Assembly (NCBI GenBank): GCA_963736445.1
Contig: CAVTOY010000010.1
Location: forward strand, 124,001-188,000
Length of the DNA: 64,000 bases
Direction of reading: 5' to 3'
From: Thiosocius sp963736445
GTDB taxonomy: Bacteria; Pseudomonadota; Gammaproteobacteria; Chromatiales; Chromatiaceae
In this document: positions 44,059 through 52,633 of the stretch, piece after piece
How positions within the stretch are numbered: the stretch's first letter is position 1
How the letters are laid out: each line of letters begins with the position of its first letter
Program-made: the position numbers and the translations under genes
The notes under the pieces: generated by a model
Database searches by the model: none
What the model saw: the letters and a program-made list of their open reading frames with translations, nothing else
What the model was told of the DNA's origin: nothing

Positions 44059-44499
44059 ATGCGACGACCGATCGTCCTGCTGAGCTTTCTGCTCGCCATC
44101 ACCTTGGGCTGGTCCAATGCCAGCCTGTCCGAGCTCGGACAGGCGTTGACCGAGGGCCAACAGCTGGCTGCCGCGGGCGACATCAAGGGGGCGCTGTCGG
44201 TCTACGAGGCGACGGCCCGATCCCACCCGGATTCGCATGAGGCCTTCGCTCAACTTGGCGGTATGCAGTTGCTCGATCAGCGTTATGCCGACGCGGTAAG
44301 GAGCTTTCAGCGCGCCGTCACGCTCGGTGATGATGGCACCCGCTCATTCATCGGCATGGGCATGGCCTACCTGCACATGGGCCAGCCGGGTCCGGCACGG
44401 GCCGCGTTTGTCGAGGCGAGGGCTCGCGGGGGGGAGCATCCGACAGACATCGACGACATCATCCGCTGGATAGATTCGCGCGATAGATCAGCGCCATAG
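44059..44499 (+). CDS. Exported TPR-repeat protein
   Basis: A 146-residue periplasmic protein. A signal peptide (PIVLLSFLLAITLGWSNA) precedes about three tetratricopeptide repeats: GQQLAAAGDIKGALSVYEA, then AFAQLGGMQLLDQRYADAV and FIGMGMAYLHMGQPGPARA. Such proteins often serve as assembly factors or docking partners for multiheme cytochromes. GGAGG lies seven bases before the ATG. It lies 76 bp downstream of the octaheme cytochrome on the same strand and is likely co-expressed through the intervening hairpin. Confidence 0.75.
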   Translation: MRRPIVLLSFLLAITLGWSNASLSELGQALTEGQQLAAAGDIKGALSVYEATARSHPDSHEAFAQLGGMQLLDQRYADAVRSFQRAVTLGDDGTRSFIGMGMAYLHMGQPGPARAAFVEARARGGEHPTDIDDIIRWIDSRDRSAP

Positions 44500-44587
44500 T
44501 CGCATCCCACTGCAGCCCGCATCCGGTGCGCAAGAGAAACTCGCCAATTCCGGCGGGTCTCAATCGACAACCGAGTGACACTACAGA

Positions 44588-45019
44588 TTATTTGAGCATC
44601 TCCTCATCCAACAGCCGCTCCCTGCACTCCACCTCGGCGGCCTTTATCATCTTCCCACTGCCCGATAGATCAAATCGCCGCACAACGTCCTTTATCGCAA
44701 CCCGCAGCGTGTAACCCGCTACGATGTCTGCTCGCTGCTCGCTGCTGAGTCCGTAACTCAGTACGGAATTCTGCAGCGATGCCCTCTGCAGGGTATGGAT
44801 CTCGCCGCCATCGACACGGATACGCGCCGTCGGCGCGCTGTTACCGATCGCAAACGAGGGACTAAGCATCGGGCGACACCGGTTCTCGGTGTAGAACACG
44901 AAAGCCAACGGCATGCCATCGCCGGTATGGATGCCAACAATATTCTCGGTACGCTCCCATCCCGCCCCCTGCACCTGAGCGCCGACCACCAGGGCCAGTG
45001 ATGTGATCAGTGCCTTCAT
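44588..45019 (-). CDS. Small exported protein of unknown function
   Basis: 143 residues. A signal peptide (KALITSLALVVGAQVQGA) precedes a mature domain with two Cys (NRCRPML and EVECRERL). Alternating strands follow, including VGIHTGDGMPLAFVFY and ARIRVDGGEIHTL. No family recognised. The ATG at 45017-45019 was chosen because it starts the signal peptide and follows a GGGAGG. A longer frame upstream is basic and has no ribosome site. It is convergent with the TPR gene. Confidence 0.6.
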   Translation of the reverse strand: MKALITSLALVVGAQVQGAGWERTENIVGIHTGDGMPLAFVFYTENRCRPMLSPSFAIGNSAPTARIRVDGGEIHTLQRASLQNSVLSYGLSSEQRADIVAGYTLRVAIKDVVRRFDLSGSGKMIKAAEVECRERLLDEEMLK

Positions 45020-45164
45020 GCCTCGGCCTCCCTTGCGTCCATATGCAGATCGCTTTCGATGGTAACTTGCAGAGTCACGGGTTCGCCAACCCTTGTGAAA
45101 CCGATGCCGGTCGCCCATTGAAATCACTGATAACGAACTTGGCCGCATGTTGCACCATGTGGAC

Positions 45165-45566
45165 TTAGAGAAGTTTGTCCGCGATTAAGTACGTTGCACC
45201 AGACACGGTAGCAGTCAGCACCGTGCCCCATACAAGATCTACCAAGGTCACTGCGACCGGCCAATCTTTCGCAACTGCCAGATTGGTCAAGTCATAGGCC
45301 GCGTAGGTCACCAGGCCGAATAGCGCTCCGTAGGACACGGCGTACTGGATCGAATGCCTATCGATTGCCGGCTGGATCACGAAGGTGACAACCCCCGCCA
45401 GAAACACAAGGTAGAAGGCCCCCGCGGCAATCCAGTTCACGTCGACACGCAATAGATGCCCAATCTGTTTCTGGTAGAAGCCCTTGGCGACCACGCCTAG
45501 CCAGAGCATATCCAGCACGAAGAACACCAGGACGGAGATAGCATAGATCTTGAGAAATGCGATCAT
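45165..45566 (-). CDS. DUF2177-family membrane protein
   Basis: A 133-residue protein with four membrane helices (about 5-25, 45-65, 75-95 and 105-128). It has the family features LDMLWLGVVAKGFY near the N-terminus and YAAYDLTNLAVAKDWP in the third helix. Function unknown. It is alone on its strand, 145 bp beyond the start of the preceding exported-protein gene. Confidence 0.8.
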   Translation of the reverse strand: MIAFLKIYAISVLVFFVLDMLWLGVVAKGFYQKQIGHLLRVDVNWIAAGAFYLVFLAGVVTFVIQPAIDRHSIQYAVSYGALFGLVTYAAYDLTNLAVAKDWPVAVTLVDLVWGTVLTATVSGATYLIADKLL

Positions 45567-45663
45567 AGCGATTATGAGTGAAGCGATTTACCGTGGTTGA
45601 TCAGCGCCATCCGACACCGGCCGGTTGCAGCAGACGTCAACATACTACGCTAGGGACGTGGGC

Positions 45664-46128
45664 ATGAAGCTCATCAGCGGCGGACAAACCGGCGCTGATA
45701 GCAGTATTATCGCTGTCGGCAACCGCTTGGGGATACCAATAGGTGGGAATGTGCCCCGAGGCTGCCGCACTGAACGGGGGCCAAATCCCAGGCTCACAGC
45801 ACTCGGCTTCACGGAGTCCGACAGTCATGGCTATGCATCACGCACCCGGCAAAACATTGAACACAGCGACGCGACGCTGATCTTCGCTACCGACCCTAGT
45901 TCCGACGGTACCCAATTGACGATCGAACATGCCGAGGAAGTCAAGAGGCCCTGCTTGGTGCTCGACCCCTTCGAGCCAGCTGCTGTAGAGGCCGCAGCAC
46001 AATGGCTTCACGCGACACGTCCCGCTGTATTAAACGTGGCCGGCAACAGGGAAAGCAAATCGCCGGGTATTGCGAAACAGGCCGAGCGAGTATTGCATGC
46101 GGCACTGCGAGCATATCTCGCAAGCTGA
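45664..46128 (+). CDS. Putative molybdenum carrier / Rossmann-fold nucleotide-binding protein
   Basis: 154 residues beginning KLISGGQTGADSSIIAVG, the signature of the putative molybdenum-carrier (PF12694-like) family. These small Rossmann proteins are related to the lysine-decarboxylase-like/DprA fold. A later strand SDATLIFATDPSSDGTQLT and the end RVLHAALRAYL also fit. The literal metal role is unproven in the family. The usual GGQTGADR is here GGQTGADS. The ATG at 45664 is chosen because similarity begins directly there. Confidence 0.7.
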   Translation: MKLISGGQTGADSSIIAVGNRLGIPIGGNVPRGCRTERGPNPRLTALGFTESDSHGYASRTRQNIEHSDATLIFATDPSSDGTQLTIEHAEEVKRPCLVLDPFEPAAVEAAAQWLHATRPAVLNVAGNRESKSPGIAKQAERVLHAALRAYLAS

Positions 46129-46188
46129 CACCGAGGCGTCAACAAGACCATTTTCCGCTACCGATGCTTGCAGGGGCTTCGTCACCAG

Positions 46189-46599
46189 TCAACTATCCTC
46201 CCCGTCCTTGTTGGGGAACGAGGATGGCGCAAAGCGCAACACAAGAACCGCCAGACACAGTGCGAGTATCGATCCCGTGAGCGAGACCATATGCACATCA
46301 GGCATCTCCTTGATGTCGATAGCGAGTACACGAGTCAAGGCCGTGATCGCGATATAGATCAGGAAACGCACCGGCAGTTTTTTGGTTTTGAAGTAGATGC
46401 CAACCATGGCAGCGAGTTCGAGGTAGATGAAGAGCAGTAGGATGTCCTTGATGCTAGGCCCGCCATGCTCAAATATCACCAGCAGCTCGATAGCAGTTGC
46501 CCACACAATCGCGAAACCGATGATAAACAGACCGAAGACGTGAAACGCCTCCCCCATACGGTCCCCAACATGCTCCGCGGATTCCAAGAACTTCTGCAT
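46189..46599 (-). CDS. PsiE-family (phosphate-starvation-inducible type) membrane protein
   Basis: A 136-residue protein with four membrane helices (about 20-42, 52-72, 80-98 and 105-125). The family stretch GGPSIKDILLLFIYLELAAM and YFKTKKLPVRFLIYIAITAL are clear. The exact role is unknown even in E. coli. No Pho box was found in the 180 bp upstream (46600-46779), which hold nothing else I can assign. Confidence 0.8.
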   Translation of the reverse strand: MQKFLESAEHVGDRMGEAFHVFGLFIIGFAIVWATAIELLVIFEHGGPSIKDILLLFIYLELAAMVGIYFKTKKLPVRFLIYIAITALTRVLAIDIKEMPDVHMVSLTGSILALCLAVLVLRFAPSSFPNKDGEDS

Positions 46600-46779
46600 C
46601 GATGCTCACTCCGTTCATACGAACCAATATCTCGTTGCAAAATATTAGGCCAATCGCTTTTGCGGTGTCGATAGATGCAAATCAGCGGTGCAGGCCTGCG
46701 TGGCGGTACTCAACGACAATTTGTTAGCGTTGCGGCGGCCAGCATCTATCCGGCGGCGACGCTTCTGCGATTCAAGCGC

Positions 46780-48072
46780 CTAAGGACACCCCGAAGCTTC
46801 GAGATAGGCGCGCGTCCACGGTATGTCGTTAGAGCCCTTGCGCGCGAACAGCACCTGGAACAGCTGAAGGTGCCCAGTCGTAAAGGCCGTTTCCGATGAC
46901 ACCAGATAGAAGCGCCAGGCGCGCACGAACTCCTGGTCGAACATCTCCAGCACCTTGTCCTGCGACGCATAAAAGCGCTGCAGCCAATGCCGCAGTGTCA
47001 ACGCATAGTGCAGGCGGAGATTCTCTACGTCCAGAATCGAGAAGTGGCTGGGACCGAACAACGGCATCATCTCTCCCAACGACGGCGGATAGGCACCCGG
47101 AAAGATACGTCGTTCGATCCAGGTATTCAGTAGTCCAGGTCGATCGGTACCGATGGTATGAATTAGACCCCGCCCATTGGCCGGCAGGGTGCGATCCATT
47201 ATCTGCCCCAGTTCTGGGTAGTACTCTGGCCCCACGTGCTCGAGCATGCCGACCGAAACAAAGGCATCGTAGTTGCCCGCGATCTCGCGGTAATCGCCTT
47301 CGACGAATTCAACCGCGTCGCCCAGCCCTTCACGCGCGGCGCGTTCTCGCGCAAACTCCAGCTGGGACCGGGAGATGTTGAAGGCGCGCACCTTTACGCC
47401 AAAGTGACTGGCCATGTGCAATGCGAAGGCGCCCCAGCCACAGCCGGCCTCGACCACTCGTTCCCCGGACCGTAGCCGCAGCTTGCGGCACACGCGATTC
47501 ATTTTCGCTTTTTGTGCCTCCTCCAGCGACGTCGACTGCGTCTCGAAGTAGGCGCAGGTGTAGACCATCTGCTCGTCCAGCCACAGCTTGTAGAAGTCGT
47601 TGCCCAGGTCGTAATGGCTGTGAATGTTTTCTCTGGCTCTGGCCAGCGATCCTGAGCGTCGACGAAACAGCGCAGACAGCAGACGCCGAGTGAGGCTGTT
47701 AGGGTCTAATTTTAGGCGGGCGTGCTGCACGATGTGCAGCACCCGCTCCAGATCGTCGCCTAACCCCGCCCGACCCTGCACGTACATCTCCGGGAACTGG
47801 TATTCCGGGTGACTCATCAATCTCCAAAGCGCGCCGCGGTCGCCGATATGGAGATCACATTCCGGTGCGACGCCACTTGGGCTCACCCTGGTACCGTCCC
47901 ACAATACAAAACAGAGCGGCGCTCGCCCGAGTCGCTCGAGTACCCACTGAAGAAGGTGTCGCTCTATCGACAAAGAGCCCCCAATGACGCCCGTCTGCGA
48001 GGGAAATCTGTCCCCGATCACGCCCTGAGCCCCTGACGTGGCATCCGCGGTATCCCGCTTATCAACACTCAT
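46780..48072 (-). CDS. cfa: Cyclopropane-fatty-acyl-phospholipid synthase
   Basis: Adds a methylene from AdoMet to unsaturated acyl chains of membrane lipids. The 430 residues have an N-terminal lipid-binding domain (about 20-130) and a methyltransferase domain. That domain shows HYDLGNDFYKLWLDEQMVY, VVEAGCGWGAFALHMA (AdoMet loop) and FVSVGMLEHVGPEYY. PGAYPPSLGEMMPL and a C-terminal LRHWLQRFYA follow. The start at 48070-48072 follows GGAGG; an upstream frame extension has no similarity. It is divergent from the FAD reductase gene with 188 bp between. Confidence 0.92.
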   Translation of the reverse strand: MSVDKRDTADATSGAQGVIGDRFPSQTGVIGGSLSIERHLLQWVLERLGRAPLCFVLWDGTRVSPSGVAPECDLHIGDRGALWRLMSHPEYQFPEMYVQGRAGLGDDLERVLHIVQHARLKLDPNSLTRRLLSALFRRRSGSLARARENIHSHYDLGNDFYKLWLDEQMVYTCAYFETQSTSLEEAQKAKMNRVCRKLRLRSGERVVEAGCGWGAFALHMASHFGVKVRAFNISRSQLEFARERAAREGLGDAVEFVEGDYREIAGNYDAFVSVGMLEHVGPEYYPELGQIMDRTLPANGRGLIHTIGTDRPGLLNTWIERRIFPGAYPPSLGEMMPLFGPSHFSILDVENLRLHYALTLRHWLQRFYASQDKVLEMFDQEFVRAWRFYLVSSETAFTTGHLQLFQVLFARKGSNDIPWTRAYLEASGCP

Positions 48073-48260
48073 CGGAATGGGCCTCCAAAACAGAAAAGGT
48101 TCTGCAACAGACGGCGCCTGACCACGCTTTACAGATAGAAAGACAGGCACGCACAAGCATAATCCAGTCGCCCCACAGGAGGATAAGTTAGCAAGGTGCT
48201 CGGCTGGGTGCCAAAATCGGGCCGTCGAACCGCACTTATCTGGCCATCGGGAGACCAGAA

Positions 48261-49256
48261 TTGACCGAATTTGACATCATTATCGTTGGCGGAGGCCCCG
48301 CGGGCTCCAGCTGCGCTCGGCAGCTGCGGCGGCGAGGGATACAGTGCCTGATTCTGGACAAGGCCAGTTTCCCGCGACCGAAACTCTGCGCCGGCTGGAT
48401 CACTCCGGAAGTGGTCGCCGACCTGGAAATGGACTCAACCGCCTACCCGCACCGCTTCCTCACTTTCGATATCACCCAGGTGCATCTCTACGGCATCAAT
48501 TTCAAGATGCGTTCGCCGCAGCATTCCATTCGCCGCTATGAGTTTGACGACTGGCTGTTGCAGCGGTCTGGCGTGCCCGTTGTTCAACATGACGTCAAAC
48601 GCATCGCGCAGCATCGCGGCCGATTCGTCATCGACGACAGCTATACATGCGACTACCTGATCGGTGCCGGGGGTAGCAGCTGCCCCGTCTATCGCACGCT
48701 GTTCCGTGCAGCCAATCCGCGCGCCAGACTCTTGCAGGTCGTCGCCCTCGAGCACGAGGTCGCTTACGAATGGAAAGATGGCGACTGCCACCTGTGGTTC
48801 TTCGAAAAGGGTCTGCCAGGCTACAGTTGGTACGTGCCAAAGGAGGCCGGCTACCTGAACCTCGGGGTGGGCGCGATCGCCGAACGACTCAAGCGCAAGG
48901 GCCAGCATATCGGCACCCACTGGGATCGCTTCGTCGCTATGATGCGTCGGCGCGGATTGATTGCGGACGCACTCGAACTCTCGCCGCAGGGCTACTCTTA
49001 CTACCTTCGCGATCGCATCGATATTAACCGGATCGGAAACGCCTTCCTGATCGGCGACGCCGCCGGGTTGGCTACCCGTGATATGGCTGAGGGCATCGGT
49101 CCCGCCGTGCGCAGTGGCATACTCGCCGCGAACGCCATTGCCGGTGGGGCCGACTATGACCCGGGTGCAGTGCCCGCTTATAGTCTCCCACCCAGCCTGC
49201 AGCGAAAGGCTCTCGAGTATCTGCTTCTGCGCCCTGGCGCCGCGTCGACCGCCTGA
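48261..49256 (+). CDS. FAD-dependent oxidoreductase, geranylgeranyl-reductase-like
   Basis: A 331-residue flavoprotein. The N-terminal dinucleotide-binding GGGPAGSSCARQLRRRG motif, the short DKASFPRPKLCAGW segment with the conserved Cys of the reductase family, and the FAD-contact motif LIGDAAGLATRDMAEGI-like near residue 265 place it in the group. This group covers geranylgeranyl reductases and related monooxygenases. It initiates at a TTG (48261) after GGGAGA. The substrate is unknown; it might act on a membrane isoprenoid or lipid. It is divergent from cfa. Confidence 0.8.
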   Translation: MTEFDIIIVGGGPAGSSCARQLRRRGIQCLILDKASFPRPKLCAGWITPEVVADLEMDSTAYPHRFLTFDITQVHLYGINFKMRSPQHSIRRYEFDDWLLQRSGVPVVQHDVKRIAQHRGRFVIDDSYTCDYLIGAGGSSCPVYRTLFRAANPRARLLQVVALEHEVAYEWKDGDCHLWFFEKGLPGYSWYVPKEAGYLNLGVGAIAERLKRKGQHIGTHWDRFVAMMRRRGLIADALELSPQGYSYYLRDRIDINRIGNAFLIGDAAGLATRDMAEGIGPAVRSGILAANAIAGGADYDPGAVPAYSLPPSLQRKALEYLLLRPGAASTA

Positions 49257-49555
49257 ACTGCCGCGTGCGCGACGGTTTCCTCTTTGTGCGCTTTGGATCC
49301 ATACTCTCAATGACAGGGCAGTTCGACGGTGCCTTACTGGCTGCTAGCCCGGAATGGCACTTAGTTGGCGCAACGGTGAGAAATGTGCGGGCGCTCCGGG
49401 GGTTCGAACCGAGGGCGTCTGCAGCAAGGATGCTGCAGTCGAGCCTCCAGGGACGGATCCACGGCGTCCGTCGGATTGAATCCGCCGGGGCGCAAGTCCT
49501 TAACTGAGAGCCATTCCTGCTAATCCCCATTTTCGCGTCGAGAGAGGTGTCGCCC
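49257..49555. other. 299-bp structured intergenic region with two hairpins
   Basis: CTGCAGCA-AGGA-TGCTGCAG (49419-49438) is an 8-bp stem with a tetraloop. GACGGA...TCCGTC (49452-49472) is a 6-bp stem with a 9-nt loop. They are 13 bp apart and lie between two plus-strand genes. A T-run is absent. This resembles interspersed hairpin repeats of gammaproteobacteria, but only one copy was seen here. Confidence 0.5.
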
Positions 49556-50299
49556 GTGAAATACCCAAGCGTCGCATTTGCGCTGAGTCTCGCTGCTGGT
49601 ACGGTGTCGGCGGAATCGGTTATCACCATCAACGGCAAGACCATACGCAGCACACACGGTAGCATCATCGTGCAAAACAGTACGGTGATCGTCGACGGCA
49701 GGGTGGTGTCCGGAGAGGTCGTCGAGGGGTCCGGAAATCGTGCAAGCGAGCAGCGCGATCTGGGTGACTTCGATCAACTGCGACTGCACATCAATGCCAA
49801 CGTCACCGTCACTGCCGGACAGACGCCCAAATGCGAAATCACCGCTGACGACAACCTGCTTCCGCTGATTCTCACGCAGCGCTCGGGCAACACCCTGCGG
49901 ATTAGCGCGCAGGAAAGCTACTCCACCCGCCAGGCGATAACGATCGCCATCGAGGTCCCTGTGCTGACGAGCGCCGAGAACAGCGGACCCGGCACCATCC
50001 GCATCGAAGGCGTCACGCGCGACACCGTCGCATTGGCGATCAACGGATCGGGCGACATCTCGGCGCGCGGACAGGTCATGCAGCTTGAGGCGGCCATCAA
50101 CGGGTCAGGAGACCTGCGGGCAGCAGCGCTCGATGCGGCAACGGCGACCGTCAGCATCAATGGGTCGGGCAACGCGGAAGTGCACGCCAGGGAGGCCGTT
50201 ACCGCGAATATCAACGGCAGCGGCGACTTGTCCTATCAGGGGTCGCCCGCCAGCGTGAGCACGGTGATCAACGGCTCAGGCAACGTTCGCAAGAGATAA
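49556..50299 (+). CDS. Exported GIN-domain (DUF2807) protein with repeated INGSG turns
   Basis: A 247-residue exported protein. A signal peptide (PSVAFALSLAAGTVSA) is followed by a beta-rich region. Then come the auto-transporter-adhesin-like GIN domain with NINGSGDL-type repeats at about residues 160-245. INGSG occurs five times, spaced about 18-24 residues, predicting a right-handed beta-helix ladder of stacked turns. The start GTG at 49556 was chosen over 49547 because AGAGG lies eight bases before it. No membrane anchor is visible. Cell-surface or periplasmic function unknown. Confidence 0.8.
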   Translation: MKYPSVAFALSLAAGTVSAESVITINGKTIRSTHGSIIVQNSTVIVDGRVVSGEVVEGSGNRASEQRDLGDFDQLRLHINANVTVTAGQTPKCEITADDNLLPLILTQRSGNTLRISAQESYSTRQAITIAIEVPVLTSAENSGPGTIRIEGVTRDTVALAINGSGDISARGQVMQLEAAINGSGDLRAAALDAATATVSINGSGNAEVHAREAVTANINGSGDLSYQGSPASVSTVINGSGNVRKR

Positions 50300-50347
50300 G
50301 CGTACACAACCGGCGCGCATCGCCTTCACGTTGCAGCCGTCCTGACG

Positions 50348-50926
50348 CTATTCCCCACCCGGGTCCATTGGCTCACTCGGCTCGGGCTTGAGGAAATGCT
50401 CACGATAGTGAAGCAGCTCGGCGATCGAGTCCCGGATGTCATCTAGCGCAAGATGTGAAGAATCCTTGGAGAACCCGGCATAGACGCCGGGCGCCCATCG
50501 CCGGCTGAGTTCTTTGATCGTCGAGACGTCGAGATTTCGGTAGTGGAAGAAATCCTCGAGCGTCGGCATCAGACGCGCCATGAAACGCCGGTCCTGGCAG
50601 ATCGAGTTTCCGCACATCGGCGACGCCCCTTTGCTTACCCAGTCTTTCAGGAAGGTCAGGGTGGCACGCTCAGCGGCCGCAGTATCGATGGTGCTCGCGC
50701 GCACCCGCTCGGTCAGACCCGACCCACCGTGTTGTTTGGTGTTCCATTCGTCCATGCCGGCGAGTACTGCATCCGGCTGGTGAATCGCCAGCACCGGGCC
50801 CTCGGCCAACTCGTTCAGCTCGGAATCCGTGACTACCGTAGCGATCTCGATGATCTGGTCGCTTTGCGGATCAAGCCCGGTCATTTCCAGGTCAATCCAG
50901 ATCAGGTTGCTGTCCGAAACCGCCAT
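50348..50926 (-). CDS. orn: Oligoribonuclease
   Basis: DEDDh exonuclease that degrades 2-5-nt RNAs, including pGpG from c-di-GMP. The 192 residues show LIWIDLEMTGLDPQSDQI (first two acids), GNSICQDRRFMARLMP, FHYRNLDVSTIKEL and SSHLALDDIRDSIAEL with the final His/Asp. Its promoter is shared with the divergent protease gene. Confidence 0.98.
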   Translation of the reverse strand: MAVSDSNLIWIDLEMTGLDPQSDQIIEIATVVTDSELNELAEGPVLAIHQPDAVLAGMDEWNTKQHGGSGLTERVRASTIDTAAAERATLTFLKDWVSKGASPMCGNSICQDRRFMARLMPTLEDFFHYRNLDVSTIKELSRRWAPGVYAGFSKDSSHLALDDIRDSIAELLHYREHFLKPEPSEPMDPGGE

Positions 50927-51077
50927 CCGTCGTCATCCTTCGTCGTTCTTAGCACAGGCCAACATTCTAACGGCTAAGCGAGGAAGCTGGGCGACCACCA
51001 CGCACTACCCGGACCAAAACCGCGTGATAACTGCCGAAAACACCCTCGCCCGACGGTGCTGACGTAAACTGTTGGTT

Positions 51078-52340
51078 ATGGAGAGTTTTACCGTCGTTTT
51101 TCTTTCGGTGCTCGCGCTCGGACTGGTCCTGCAGCTGTGGCTTGCGGCGCGCCAGGCGTCGCACATCGTCGCACATACACAGCGCGTACCCGAGGCCTTT
51201 GCCGATCGCGTTACACCTGCCGAACATAAAAAGGCTGCCAGCTATAGCCTGGCCCGGCTCGGGGTGGAGCGCTGGGACCTCGCGCTGAGCGCGCTGGTGG
51301 TGGTTGTCTGGACCCTCGGCGGCGGGCTCAACTGGCTGGATACACGTTTCGCAGTGATGGGTCTTCATCCCTTGTGGGGCGGTGTCGTGCTGGTCCTTGC
51401 CACCGTTCTAATCGGCGGCCTGATCGATCTCCCCCTATCGGTCTGGCGCACCTTCGGCGTAGAGGCCAAGTTCGGGTTCAATCGCAACACACCAACCGGT
51501 TTCATCAAAGATAAGTTGCTGGCCGCCCTGCTGGCTCTGTTGTTGGGCGGCCCACTGCTGGCCGCGATCCTGTGGCTCATGACCAGCGCGGGGGATCTCT
51601 GGTGGTTTTGGGCCTGGCTAGTGTGGATGGGCTTCTCGCTGTTCGTAACCTGGGCCTATCCAGTCTGGATTGCGCCGCTGTTCAACCGCTTCGAGCCGCT
51701 GAACGACCGACCGTTGCGGATTCGATTGGAACAGCTGCTGGAGCGTTGCGGCTTCAGGAGCAAAGGGATGTTCGTCATGGACGGCTCGCGCCGGTCGGCC
51801 CACGGTAATGCCTACTTCACAGGCTTCGGTGCGAACAAACGCATCGTCTTCTTCGACACCCTGCTCGACGGTCTGGAGGCCGACGAGGTCGAGGCGGTCT
51901 TGGCCCACGAACTAGGGCATTTCAAGCGCCACCACATCGCCAAGGGCATGCTGCTCTCGTCCGCACTGTCACTTGGCGGATTGTGGCTGCTCGGCTGGTT
52001 GGCGCAGGAGCCCTGGTTCTACAGCGGGCTGGGGGTCGATAATGCGTCGCCGGCGCTGGCACTGGTGCTGTTCATGTTAGTGCTGCCGGTTTTCACGCTC
52101 TTCGTCAGCCCTCTGATGGCTCGCCTGTCACGCCGACACGAGTTCGAGGCCGATGACTTTGCAGCGGCGCAGACCGATCCCACTCACCTGATCAGTGGGC
52201 TGGTGAAGATGTACCGCGACAATGCGAGCACGCTGACGCCGGACCCGCTGTACTCGGCCTTCTACCACAGCCACCCACCGGCGCCGGTGCGTGTGGCCCA
52301 CCTGTCATCTAAAATCCCCACACAATCTAACCCGGAGTAA
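51078..52340 (+). CDS. M48-family (Ste24/CAAX-type) membrane metalloprotease
   Basis: A 420-residue, seven-helix-type integral zinc protease. The HExxH motif is HELGH near residue 283. The third ligand Glu is in RRHEFEADDFA. The FGVEAKFGFNRNTP region precedes it. Length and helix number fit the Ste24/CPBP-adjacent M48A group found widely in bacteria without prenylated substrates. ATG at 51078; a TTG six bases upstream is less likely. It leads into a small cytochrome and rsgA. Confidence 0.88.
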   Translation: MESFTVVFLSVLALGLVLQLWLAARQASHIVAHTQRVPEAFADRVTPAEHKKAASYSLARLGVERWDLALSALVVVVWTLGGGLNWLDTRFAVMGLHPLWGGVVLVLATVLIGGLIDLPLSVWRTFGVEAKFGFNRNTPTGFIKDKLLAALLALLLGGPLLAAILWLMTSAGDLWWFWAWLVWMGFSLFVTWAYPVWIAPLFNRFEPLNDRPLRIRLEQLLERCGFRSKGMFVMDGSRRSAHGNAYFTGFGANKRIVFFDTLLDGLEADEVEAVLAHELGHFKRHHIAKGMLLSSALSLGGLWLLGWLAQEPWFYSGLGVDNASPALALVLFMLVLPVFTLFVSPLMARLSRRHEFEADDFAAAQTDPTHLISGLVKMYRDNASTLTPDPLYSAFYHSHPPAPVRVAHLSSKIPTQSNPE

Positions 52341-52345
52341 GCAGA

Positions 52346-52627
52346 ATGCCTGCATTCGCCCGCATTGCCCTAACGACGTGCCTGCTTGGACTGACAATAG
52401 GCGCGTTGGCCGCCGAGTTCGAGGCGGGCCCCTATCTCGAGCAAAACTGCTCGCGCTGTCACGGCACGGACATCTACACTCGCGAAAATCGCCGTGTCAA
52501 TTCCTTCCCGGCGCTCCAGACCCAGGTCGCGTTCTGCGACGCCAACCTGGGGACCAAGCTCTTCCCGGAAGACCTGGATCTGCTGGTCGATCACTTGAAC
52601 ACCAACTACTACAAGTTCGACAACTGA
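52346..52627 (+). CDS. Small exported monoheme cytochrome c without a methionine ligand
   Basis: 93 residues. A signal peptide (RIALTTCLLGLTIGALA) precedes one heme site, C35-x2-C38-H39 (CSRCH). The mature protein contains no methionine, so the usual His/Met coordination is excluded; the distal ligand could be a His (VDHLN) or Lys, or the site is open. A second Cys (AFCDAN) is present. It starts five bases after the protease stop and six before rsgA, in one unit. Confidence 0.8.
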   Translation: MPAFARIALTTCLLGLTIGALAAEFEAGPYLEQNCSRCHGTDIYTRENRRVNSFPALQTQVAFCDANLGTKLFPEDLDLLVDHLNTNYYKFDN

Positions 52628-52633
52628 TTGCGT

